Positions 34,716 through 46,060 of a DNA stretch of 64,000 bases are shown here, piece after piece. The stretch comes from Aquilaria yunnanensis (taxonomy: Eukaryota; Streptophyta; Magnoliopsida; Malvales; Thymelaeaceae). The position numbers and the translations under genes are program-made. Below the pieces are notes generated by a model. The model worked only from the letters and a program-made list of their open reading frames with translations, was not told where the DNA came from and did not search any database. The stretch covers positions 72,816,041 through 72,880,040 of the forward strand of contig CM077598.1 in NCBI GenBank assembly GCA_039654915.1, in the 5' to 3' direction. The number at the start of each line of letters is the position of its first letter. Position 1 is the stretch's first letter.

Positions 34716-35258
34716 ACGAGTACAAGAGAAGGAGCGAAACCAGGTCAAATGAGCAGGGGGTGAAGACAAAATGCTATTCTGGAGCAAGGTTTGACTTTTC
34801 AATAGGATTAAGAAAAAACGAACAGCTTCCATTATTTGTGTGTGTTTTTGTTTTTGTTTTTTTTTGTTTTTTAAACAAAACACTCGATTGAAAAATAAAC
34901 ACCCAGGTGAAACAAATAGACAAAAAACCTAGGAGCAAAATCTTGGAAGCAAAATTTTGAAAACACCTGAATGAAATATTTTAACCCGAGTGAAATAAAT
35001 GCACAAAAATCCTAGGAGAAAAAACCTAGAAGCAAAATTTTGAAAGCACCCGAATGAAAAATTTTAACTTGAGTGAATTTAAAAGACAGATTTGAACATT
35101 GTTAAAACTTGTGAGAAACACTCTTAAAACCAAAAAAAGTAACAACAAGGCTTAAAACAATGAATGGCACACTTCAATATATGAATGTTTGAATTATAAA
35201 AGCATGAAATTGAACTTTTCATGATAATATAATTCCATTCTTTTTGGAATAAAATAAG
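34716..35258 (-). other. Spacer after SIRE pol with a tandem duplication
   Basis: Non-coding and AT-rich. Two units of about 85 bp with cctagg-gcaaaat and gcaaaattttgaaa lie between about 34908 and 35080. No gene seen. Confidence 0.5.
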
Positions 35259-36335
35259 TTACCTTAGGCTGCTCATTCCTAATTCCTTTCTAATAAATGT
35301 AAACTTTTTTTCACACAAGGGTTTTGTAAATATATTAGCCAATTGATGTTGAGTATCAATAAATTCAAGAACAATATCACCATCATGCACATGATCTCTA
35401 ATAAAATGATGCTTAACTTCTACATGCTTTGCTCTAGAGTGGAAAACCGGATTTTTAGCTAGACTTATGGCACTTATATTGTCACATTTAATGGGTGTTT
35501 TTTTTTAAACTAAACCCATAATCTTTCAATTGTTGGTTTATCCACAATATTTGATCTACACAACTCCTAGCTCCAATATATTTAGCCTTCGTGGTGGATA
35601 AAGCAACCGAAGTTTGTTTCTTTAAAAACCATGATACAAGGCAACACCCAATAAATTGACAAGAGCCATTAGTTGATTTTCTATCCACTTTACTTCCGGC
35701 ATAATCAGCATCGAAATATCTCAAAAGATTAAAACTGGTGTCTATAGAGTACCATAATCCTAGGTTTGGTGTATCAACCAAATATCTAAAAATCCTTTTT
35801 ACCACTTTCAAATGTGATTCCTTAGGACATGATTGAAAACGAGCACACAAAGAAACACTAAACAATATATCCAGTCTATTAGCGGTCAAATAAAGTAAAG
35901 AACCTATCATGCTCCTGTAGAGTTTTTGATCAATGGGCTTACCATTTTCATCCTCATCAAGCTTAGTTGTGACACTTATTGATATGACACTAGGCTTTGC
36001 ATTTGAGTAGCCAAACCTCTTGAGTTGCTCTCTTGTGTACTTAGTTTGGTTGATGAAAATGCCTTCCTTTGTTTGTTTGATTTGAAGTCCAAGGAAGAAA
36101 ATGAGCTCACTCATCATGCTCGTCTCAAACTCACCTTGCATTAACTTAGAAAACTCTTCACACAAAGACTCATTAATAGCACCAAATATAATATCATCCA
36201 CATAAATTTGTACAATTAACATATTATATTTGGAATGCTTAATAAAAAATGTAGTATCAACCTCACATCTAACAAACCCTTGATCAATCAAGAATTTGTT
36301 CAACCTATCATACCAAGCTCTAGGAGCTTGCTTTA
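35259..36335 (-). pseudogene. Copia reverse transcriptase C-terminal half and RNase H
   Basis: Minus strand. A single frame from about 36335 down to 35488 shows APRAWYDRLNKFL, the catalytic IYVDDIIFG, FFLGLQIKQT, MIGSLLYLTANRLDI, the RNase H part DADYAGSKVDRKSTNG and VALSTTKAKYIGA. A frame change near 35500, at a T-run on the + strand, moves the end (KNPVFHSRAKHVEVKHHFIR and DTQHQLANIFTKPL) to another frame, which stops at 35261-35259. The first half of RT is missing: the sequence jumps straight from protease. Family: Ty1/copia, SIRE type. Non-functional. Confidence 0.88.
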
Positions 36336-36952
36336 ACCTATACCAATGATAGTACCTTTGCTATTATCTCCAAATGAGATGGTTCATCCTTCTTTTGACT
36401 TGAGGTTTATGAAATGAGACTTCTCACCAGTCATATGTCTTGAGCATCTACTATCCAAGTACCAAGTCTTTTTCTTGCCCCCTACAAATGAATAATCACT
36501 TGTTGGATTTTGGAACCCAAATTTTCTTGGGTCCTTCAATGTTAGTCACAACCTTAGTTCCCTTGGGAACCTAAATCATCTTATGGCCAATTTGTGTATT
36601 TGGTTTCTTGGTTATGCAATCATATGCATAATGATCCTTTCTACCACAAGCATGACAAGTTGTGAATGGGCTATACATAGTAGATAATGCACCAATAAAT
36701 CTATTCCCAAATTTCTTTTCTTTAACTAAAGGATTGTAACCTATTCCGGCCTTATCATAAACACTCTTTTAAGCTCCAAGTAACAAGTTAAGTTTTTTTT
36801 CCCTTGACAAATCTAAACAAAGATTGTGTGAGATCAAAGTTTCCCCTTTTTAGCTCATCTCTTTCTTTAGTTAAGGATGCATTCAAGGCTTTTAATTCAC
36901 CTACTTGTTTAGCAAGCTTTTGAGAATCCTTGTAAAGAGCATTAAAAGTATT
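36336..36952 (-). pseudogene. Gag tail and protease remnant of the SIRE-like element
   Basis: Minus strand. Broken frames carry the copia protease vicinity: TWYLDS, then SKHMTGEKSHF and FGDNSKGTIIGIG at about 36490-36340. Directly after GTIIGIG comes the LKQAPRAW region of RT, so pre-integrase, integrase and N-terminal RT are deleted. Toward gag are coiled, charged remnants (36770-36950). Confidence 0.75.
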
Positions 36953-38135
36953 TTACAACTCTAAATACTCACTACCTATAGATATGTATGAGTTAGATGA
37001 AGCACTTGAATAGTTGTTTACCTTATCTTCCTCCTTTTCCATAAGACATAGGTTGGAGTGACTTTGGCTTAATGAGGAGGCTACATCATCATCTATCATC
37101 AAGCAAAGATTTGCTTGATCACTTGTGCTATTGGATGAAGATGAGCCTTCACTTGAGGATGAGTCACTTGCACCCCAAGCCGCCAAAGCTTTTCCAGTCC
37201 TTTTCTTGGAGAATTTCTTATGCTCATTGGGTTTCTTCTTCTTCTTTAATGGACATTCAAATTGAAGATGTCTAGACTCCTTACAATTGTAGCAAATAAC
37301 TTCATCCCTTTTTTTAGAATGTTCTCCCTTGCTTTTTTCATGCTTCCCTTTTTTGAAATTTTTTATTCTTGACTTCTTGAACATCTTATTAAATTTTCTT
37401 GCCAAGAGAGCCACATCAATTCTCCATCTTCACTTGATGATGTGTGGTCCTCTTGAGTCTTCAAAGCTATTGATTTGTTATTTTTTATGTATCTTTCCTT
37501 AACTTGTTCCTTCATCTCATAGGTCAACAACTTTCGAAAGAGCTCATCCACATGCATTGTTTTAATGCTTCCTTCTTTATTGATGGCTTCAACTATACTC
37601 TTCCATGATGGAGGTAAGCTCTACAAGATCTTCCTCACAAACTACTCATTTGTATACTCTTTCCCAAGCAACTTGAGTGGTGTGAGAATCTCATTAAACC
37701 TTCTAAACATTTTTTTAATGCTTTCATTTGGCTCCATGGTAAACAACTCATATGCCCTTACAAGCATTTGCATCTTGGTGTCCTTTACTTGTGTGGTTCC
37801 TTCATAAGTCACCAATAGCTTGTTCCATATATCCCTAGCATTTCCACAAGAAGAAACCAAATTGAATACATCGAGGGTTAGTGCACAATATATGATATTC
37901 ATTGCCCTTGCATTCATAATGCACATAAGATCATCCTCCGATTCATATTTTGTTCGATCTTTTGCCACTTGGTTTTCATCAACTATTTTTATAGGTATCC
38001 TAGGACCATCCTTAATGATCTTCCAAAGAGCATTATCAATAGCTTGGAATGAATTTTCATTCTAGTTTTCCACCAATTAAAGTTTGTAGAGCCAAACAAA
38101 GGTGGCCTAGATGGATTTTGCCCCTTAAGATGCAT
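36953..38135 (-). pseudogene. Gag of the SIRE-like element, frameshifted
   Basis: Minus strand. A likely start ATG at 38135 lies about 65 bp inside the PBS. Recognisable parts: PPLFGSTNFNWWKTRMKI (gag N-terminus), then after a frame change near 38055 the segment 37968-37642 with ALTLDVFN and IWNKLLVTYEGT (UBN2-type copia Gag). Next is 37557-37363, ending at a frame change, and then 37414-36953 with one zinc knuckle CYNCKESRHLQFEC (CX2CX4HX4C) and a Ser-rich tail. At least two frame changes and stops at about 37640-37620 make it inactive. Confidence 0.82.
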
Positions 38136-38199
38136 ACTAGTGGTTGCCGTGGATCTTTAAGCTTAAAAATCACTAGATTTTACCAAAATATAACCACTA

Positions 38200-38211
38200 G
38201 CTCTTATACCA
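38200..38211 (-). other. Primer-binding site of the SIRE-like element
   Basis: Minus strand TGGTATAAGAGC, one base different from the usual copia site complementary to initiator tRNA-Met. It sits two bases inside the 5' LTR and fixes the orientation of the element. Confidence 0.85.
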
Positions 38212-38213
38212 AT

Positions 38214-39668
38214 TGTTGTCCCAAGTGCAACCAAGATGGAGGGTTGAATTGGTTGAGTTTCAAAGCAAAAAAAAAATGGGTTCGTAAACCCTCAAACTTA
38301 AATTTAATTTAAGGAACAATAATTAATTCTATTCTAACCAGAAAATGACTACCACAATCTACCTAAATTTTGCTTTGAAAGCTACCTTTGAATTATTTTT
38401 GAAAACAAACAAATTCAACCAAAATAGGTAGCATAAAACACCAACCAAAGCTCAAGTATGTAGAGATAGAGAAGCTTGCATAAGAGAATTTTTATAGAGA
38501 TTTGATCCCTCCTCTTAAAAGCCTACTCTTCTCTTCAAGTTTACCACTTGAGAGTTTTCTTCTCCACTATGAAACACAATAATACATAATAGCATATAAG
38601 GGCACACAACCCTTTGGTAGTTCCTTCTACCTCAACCTCGCACTAGTTTTGCCAAAGGCTAACTAGGAACCTTTCTAACTCCCTTTCCTTTACAAGGAAA
38701 TCACTCAACCACTCAAGATAAACTCAGTAATTTCATGGTTACAAGGTGGTAAGAACAATAGAACCTCTCAAGGCTAGATAAGCAAATGAAAGCACACGTT
38801 CTTAGAAAATATCAAGTTTGAGCTCTTTGATTATGGATTCTCGTTTCTAGTTTCCAATAGATCTTTCGCCGATGATTCTTGATGTTTTTACACTGCAATG
38901 AATGCAAAAGAGATGTTGAAGACCGTTGGAATGATCAGAAAAGTCTTTTTGAAATTAGGTGAACGTTGCTATCAAAATTGACAAAAATTGCTACTGTTGC
39001 CCAGTTTCAACCAGGTGAAAAACTTTCATTTAGTTGAAAATTCAGTTTGATAATAAAATCTAATGTTTGAACTCCAAAAGCTATAATTTTAATTAATAAG
39101 CTGTCAGCACCTAACACACATGGAAATCTAACGTGGCATGAATTCAGAATGAATTTTCAAAGAATTTTCAAACTAGGAACTCGTGCGTAGGCTGAAGTCT
39201 ACGTTTTACCCAGTTGAAAAGTTTTCATTTGAACGAAATTTTTGTCCAGAATGAAAATGTTCTCGGGTTAGAAAAATCGCTTCAGTTTCAACACGTTGAA
39301 AAATTTTTACTCGAATGATTTTTTTATCCAGAAGTAAAATGCTATCGGGTTCAAAAAATTGCTCCAACTTCAACACGTTGAAATATTTTCACCCTATTGA
39401 AACTGTAACTCCAAGTTTTTCTTGCTTCCAGACTTCCAAACTTCAACAAAATTTTTGCCAAGGAGATTTCTTCATTCATAAGTAATGTCTGAATCACTAA
39501 AAATACTTGAAATATACTTTAAAAAAAATAAATTTTCTACCAAAGATCAAGACTTTATGAATGAGAGACCAAAATATAAATCTTTAAATAAAGCCTTGAA
39601 ACACATAAACATATTTTGTTATCATCAAAATCAAATAAACATAAGTCATGAGTTGAACAAATCCAACA
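38214..39668 (-). repeat. 5' LTR of the SIRE-like element
   Basis: 1455 bp. On the + strand it starts tgttgtcccaagtgc and ends atccaaca; read on the minus strand it begins TGTTGGATTTG. Direct repeat of 22112-26006 minus the nested insertion, with many small differences, so the element is older than gypsy element 1. Confidence 0.9.
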
Positions 39669-40541
39669 GTAAAAAAAACACTTTTCATCCATTGCATGGA
39701 ACTTTAAACTACTGATCCAAGAGTCATTAGTTGGAAAATTAAAAAAATCATTAATTAGAATTGGTTAGAATGTATTGATCTCAAACACTAAAAGGACATA
39801 AGTAAATAAATTGGATGACCGTGCGAATTGCGTTTATAAACCATTTTAGGAAATTCTATATATAGTACATCCTTATGTACTGTATACCTGTTACACAATA
39901 TGTAAAATTAAAACTAAGCTGTGAATTGTGATTGAATTGTAAAGGATTTTTATCGTGGCGTTACAACTTTCGATTATTAAATGTACCATTTATAAGTCGA
40001 ATTAATTTAGCAAAACTTTTAAATCCATTTGGCCTAAGTATTATCAAACTTGTATATGTATTATCACCGGATAGTTTGCTAACCTCAGGCTTTTTTTTTC
40101 AAATAGTGAGTTCGGCTGCTAACCGTACTTTCCAAGGGTTTCTTAGAAACTAGAAACTAGGGCTTTAGAAGATTTTTTATTTATTTATCAATTATTTTCT
40201 TTAATTCATCCCTCTGTAATGGTCAGACGGTCATCATTAATTTCTGGAGAATGAAACCCATTCTTCCGAACCAAATATATCGGCTTTAACAACACAGTAC
40301 CAGGAAGCTAGAAAACCATCAAGATTTAGGAGATAATTATAGACCCTTTAAATTAGCTCTTCCAACGAGAGATGTCAACTTGTCAAGTGGTTACATCACT
40401 AGTTAATAATTAGCTACTAAACCCTTAAATAATTATCTTCTAATTAGTGATCATCGCCATCTAAAATGACACATAAACATAAACTGTACTAAGTTACGTG
40501 GGATGATTAACTAATTAATTAGCTAACAAAAGATGGCATTT
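39669..40541. other. AT-rich intergenic region downstream of WUSCHEL
   Basis: No gene or clear transposon seen. A short duplicated phrase (agaaactagaaacta) is at about 40144. It presumably contains the WUSCHEL 3' untranslated region and poly-A site, which I could not fix. Confidence 0.5.
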
Positions 40542-41698
40542 TCAGAGACAATCATTTGACCCGGAATAACTTGCGTAGGAATTGAGGGTTAGCTCAAGAG
40601 AAGCACGAGAACCGCCATCGCCATGATCAAGATCAGCAGCAGATCCGAACCAGTTGCTGGGTCTGAAGTTGCAGAACCCCGCCGTTTTCATGTCATCTTC
40701 GATATTGTGCACCGGGAAAAGTTCCAGGGTTTTTCTTATCTGGCATCCATTTCTGGGTTCTTCTTCTATTTGTTGCTGATCATAATAATATTCCTGTTCT
40801 TTTCCAACGCCTCTTTTCTTGTCGAAGAAGTTAGTGTAACAAGGAGAATAGTTCTCAATCCCAACATACCCATAGTTGTTCTGCTCTACTGTGCTTGCTG
40901 AGATTGAGCAATCCTGTTTCCAGAAACATACATATAAACAGTACTTGATTAAAATAACATAAAAAACTAGACTTGTTTTAATAAAAAGGTGATTGGGTTG
41001 TAGAAATTTCTCGCTTTTATTTTTTTTCCATTTTTCACTTAAAAAGAAAAATTTTTCAAGAGACCATGCCCAAAGACAGAAACGTTTTTCCTTCCAGCGC
41101 TATATTTTGCCATATCACCTACCCCAAAGCTCTTCTCCATGGCTGCAGACGCATATGATCCATAGTTACCCATCTGGCCAGCTGATGCAGAGGAGAGACC
41201 TGCAAATATTAAGATCCATAAATTTTTTTTCTTTCTAAAAATGGATATTTGACCGAAACTGAAGCATCTATAGTACCAACCATGTCCCTGCCCATGACCA
41301 GGAGCAATATTGTTGGAGAATTTGTTGTTGGTTGGAACGAAGGAGTTTGTTCTGTGCATGGGGAGATGATCAGAGGTTGCTGTTGCTGCTGGGGTAGTGA
41401 ATCTTTTCTTCTGCCTCTCACGAGCCTTGTGGTTCTGGAACCAGTAAAAGACATTTTTGCCCTCAATCTTGCCGTACTGTCTGAGGTTGGCAGAGATTTT
41501 CTGAATCTGGTCAGCATTAGGAGACCTAAGCCCAGTGTTGTAATAAAGCTCCTTCAAGATTCTTATCTGCTCACTTGTTGGTGTCCACCTTGAACTAGTT
41601 TGCCTGCTGCTGCAGATAAAGCTCCCTCTGTTGCTGTTGTTATTGCCTGACCCGCCATTGTTGTCCTCGTTCACAGCTGCTTGCTGTTGGGAGTCCAT
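40542..41698 (-). CDS. WUS: WUSCHEL homeodomain transcription factor
   Basis: Minus strand, three coding exons: 41698-41281, 41199-41123 and 40913-40542 (stop TGA 40544-40542), predicted 288 aa, close to the usual length of about 290. The introns are 81 and 209 nt. Intron 1 uses an unusual but phase-correct donor, GTTGGT; intron 2 starts GTAGGT; both end in AG. The homeodomain at about residues 36-100 ([18 protein letters not shown], then [19 protein letters not shown]) has the WUS-type ELYYN. MEKSFG-DCSIS spans the exon 2-3 joint, an acidic stretch lies near 204-218, the WUS box TLELFPVH is at 227-234 and an EAR-like LELTL is at 271-275. WUSCHEL maintains shoot stem cells, moves between cells, and acts in the nucleus with CLAVATA feedback and TOPLESS/HAM partners. 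These motifs together separate it from other WOX genes. No defects seen. Confidence 0.95.
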
Positions 41699-41717
41699 GT
41701 TGGAGAACAGAACCAGA

Positions 41718-41862
41718 TCTATAGAGAGAAAGAGAGAGGGAGGGAGGGAGAGATAAAGTTCAGAAATGAAAGAGAAGGATTACTAGAAAGAGAGATGTAT
41801 GTGAAGTGTGATAGGTATGTGTCTGAGACAGGCAGAGAAAAGGGGAGAGGGGGGATATATAG
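41718..41862 (-). promoter_or_regulatory. WUSCHEL core promoter and GA-rich leader
   Basis: On the minus strand a TATATAT box at about 41855-41861 lies some 160 bp before the ATG. Between them the + strand is rich in GA repeats (gagagagaaagagaga), i.e. a CT-rich leader on the coding strand, common in plant 5' untranslated regions. Exact transcription start unknown. Confidence 0.55.
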
Positions 41863-41869
41863 CTAATGG

Positions 41870-43105
41870 AAAATGACAGAGATATGTTCATAAAAAGGGG
41901 TTGGGAGAAAAGAGAGAAGAGAAAGGGAAGCTTGCTTGGATCAAAAGGAATGGCCAGAGTATTTGGAATTAGTGATTAAGAAGCCTGCAACAACAAAGAC
42001 ACAGAGAAAGGAGGAATAACATGGATGGGAAATAAAGAAATGAGAGAATGAAGAAAGAATTAGAAAAGGTTCAGATTGAATGAATGAATGCAATTATATA
42101 TATATATATATATAATTTTTTTTTTTTTTGTTGTTCTGAAAATTTTCTGTTTTTTTTTAGTTTCTCTTGGATGGTTAGTTCTCACCAACAAATTCAAATG
42201 CAGAATCCTAAATATATCACCCACTTCGCATTTACATATAAGATATCTATGCATGGTGATGCAAGCTTTAAGTCTCTTTAAAATTTACACATTACCTCCC
42301 AAAAAATTGTTTACAATTATGCAGAAAAAATTGATAATTTAATTATTTATTAACAGCAAACTATTATCACAAGTATAGTGCAATTGAAGTTAAAGTTTAA
42401 AAGTTAACAAATATGCATGATAAAAGAAGTGCTCACATTAAAGGGGTAAAATGTAAGTCAAAGTAGTGATGAGTAAACCGTATTCTTAAAAAAAGCTCAA
42501 GGAGAATAGTTGTAATTTGCTAGAGCTTTTTCACTTGTGAGATGATAATACCCTGCAAGAAAAGAATTGCAGGGATTTGATTGTACTCGTACTTGGGGCT
42601 ACCTCTGCCTGCGCCTCTGGGTCTGGGTCTGGGGACCTCTAGGTTTTATGTGCGTTCGCAGCAACAGAAAGGAGGAGGATATCCCCCCCGATTCACCACC
42701 ACGTGCACCCCTTGGAAACAAACTCTCTTTCTGAGGGCCTATGAGTAATTATGAAGTGGGAGCCTCACCAATTAGCTCCCCCTAATTGTAAATTCTCACT
42801 CTTATTTTTTCTTAAAAAAATATTGCAAAATTTCTAAACAGAGGCCTTGTATGGAAAAAAAAAGTAAAGGTTAATTATAATTTGCACCCAGCTGATATTA
42901 TACTTTTTTTCTCTTTCTATTTTAAAAATATATACTTTGCTTCAAATCTTACACTTTACCCTATAAAAAGTTATTTTACATTTATAGAAAGAAAAAATAA
43001 TAATTTAAAATGTCCTTTACTCGTTAAAAAAATTGATATTCAAACTAAAATTATTAGAAGATAACTAACGTATAGTTTAAATTAAAATTTCAAAAGTGTT
43101 GAGCA
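41870..43105. other. WUSCHEL upstream region
   Basis: No gene. It holds an (AT)n run at 42096-42114 next to a T-run, a CT/GT-rich patch near 42598-42650, and from about 42867 the left half of an AT-rich foldback whose other half lies beyond the CACTA element. This is likely the remaining upstream control region of WUSCHEL. Confidence 0.5.
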
Positions 43106-43117
43106 TGCTACTAAAAA

Positions 43118-43400
43118 TTACCTAATTACCAACTGCTTAATTACCAATGGCCTAACCGTTGGTATATTTTTCCAACGTGCACGCGTTGGTAGATAATTAG
43201 AACTAAGCTGGGTTTTTTTCCAACAGCGTAGCCGTTGATAAATACCAACGGGCTGGCTCATTGGTAAAATTTCCAACGTGCACGCATTGGTAGTTTTATG
43301 TCTGGATATGGGCCTAGTTTTATAGGCTTTATTACCAACGGCTTAGCCGTTGGTAATTATTTAATGAAACGCTGCGTTTAAGTTATTTTTTTACCAACGT
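43118..43400. repeat. Left subterminal repeats of the CACTA element
   Basis: About five palindrome-like units of the form ccaacgtgcacgcgttgg or taccaacggc-tagccgttggta, in both orientations, the usual CACTA transposase-binding zone. Confidence 0.75.
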
Positions 43401-44108
43401 CCTAGATTTAAAAACTTCAACTTCTTCCTCCAGAGCTTTCTGTTGCAACATTTCGTTCTTCCTCCTCCATCTGCTCTTTGCCACCGCGTTTATCGCCATT
43501 GCCGGCGACGAACGTCGGGGACCGCCGTTAGACGTGTTTCTCTCTCCATTTCACGGATCTGGTGCCAATTTATCAAGTAAACATCTATATTTACAGTTTT
43601 GTTTCATTTTCAGAAATTTTTTGTATTTTCCTTGATATTAAGTTCTTCAGCTCGATTTTTTCAGTTTCTCCCTTCATTTGTGAGCTTAAAGAGTAGCCCA
43701 TTGTTATTCCTCTCATTTGGAAGTGGTTAGAGGTAATTTTCATTTTTTTTTTCGGTCCGATATTCCCAGTCTGAAAATAGTAAATAAAATGGGATTTTTG
43801 CACGAAAATTGTTTTTAATTATTTATATTGATAATAAAATTTATGTGTTGTGACTATGGTTCGAACATAGTTCTTGGTATTTGTCAATTAATTTCTGTTG
43901 ATTATTTGCTATTTGTGGATATTTTTAGTGATGGAAAAGGTGAATATTCAATTTCTTTGTGGTATTTAATTATGTTAAAGGTAGATATTTCTAGTTTATG
44001 ATATAGATTATTGTATGAAATGATTATTTGTATATTTTGATGCTAATTGGTTTAGTTATGGTTTAGTTGGAGTGATTTAGTGTAAATGGTTATATTATGT
44101 CATGGTGT
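43401..44108 (+). other. CACTA 5' leader region
   Basis: A CT-rich then GC-richer stretch (43410-43560, with gccattgccggcgacg) gives way to AT-rich sequence. It is plausibly a first, mostly untranslated exon and intron of the transposase gene. No reliable coding frame. Confidence 0.4.
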
Positions 44109-45960
<1,852 letters not shown>

Positions 45961-46060
45961 ATATATGGGAAGGGTACGCCTGATTATTAATAGTTTCGTG
46001 ATTGCGTTCTTTGATGACTATAAATGTCTTTTATACGATTAGGAACATATTTAGTTTTTA

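Larger units (their letters stand above)
22112..39668 (-). mobile_element. Ty1/copia SIRE/Maximus-like retrotransposon, minus strand, with nested insertions
   Basis: Two related LTRs of about 1.46 kb bound it: 38214-39668 (5' LTR) and 22112-26006 (3' LTR, itself interrupted). A PBS resembling the initiator-tRNA-Met site follows the 5' LTR (38200-38211), and a purine tract adjoins the 3' LTR (26007-26020). Between them, in minus-strand order, are gag with one zinc knuckle, a protease remnant, the C-terminal half of RT, RNase H, an env-like ORF, then nested hAT and LTR-R insertions. RT before RNase H without a following integrase, the IYVDDIIFG motif and the extra ORF after pol fit the SIRE lineage. 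Integrase and the first half of RT are deleted. Clear matching target duplications were not found (aaaaa left, gtaaa right). Confidence 0.88.

Noticed and set aside
22112..39668. Clear 5-bp target duplication for the SIRE element
   Set aside because: Left flank aaaaa and right flank gtaaa agree only in the A-run, so no duplication is claimed.
41039..41280. Continuation of the WUSCHEL exon 1 frame to about 220 aa
   Set aside because: The open frame reads through intron 1 and on past exon 2 into intron 2. Splicing restores the WUS box and EAR-like motif in exon 3.
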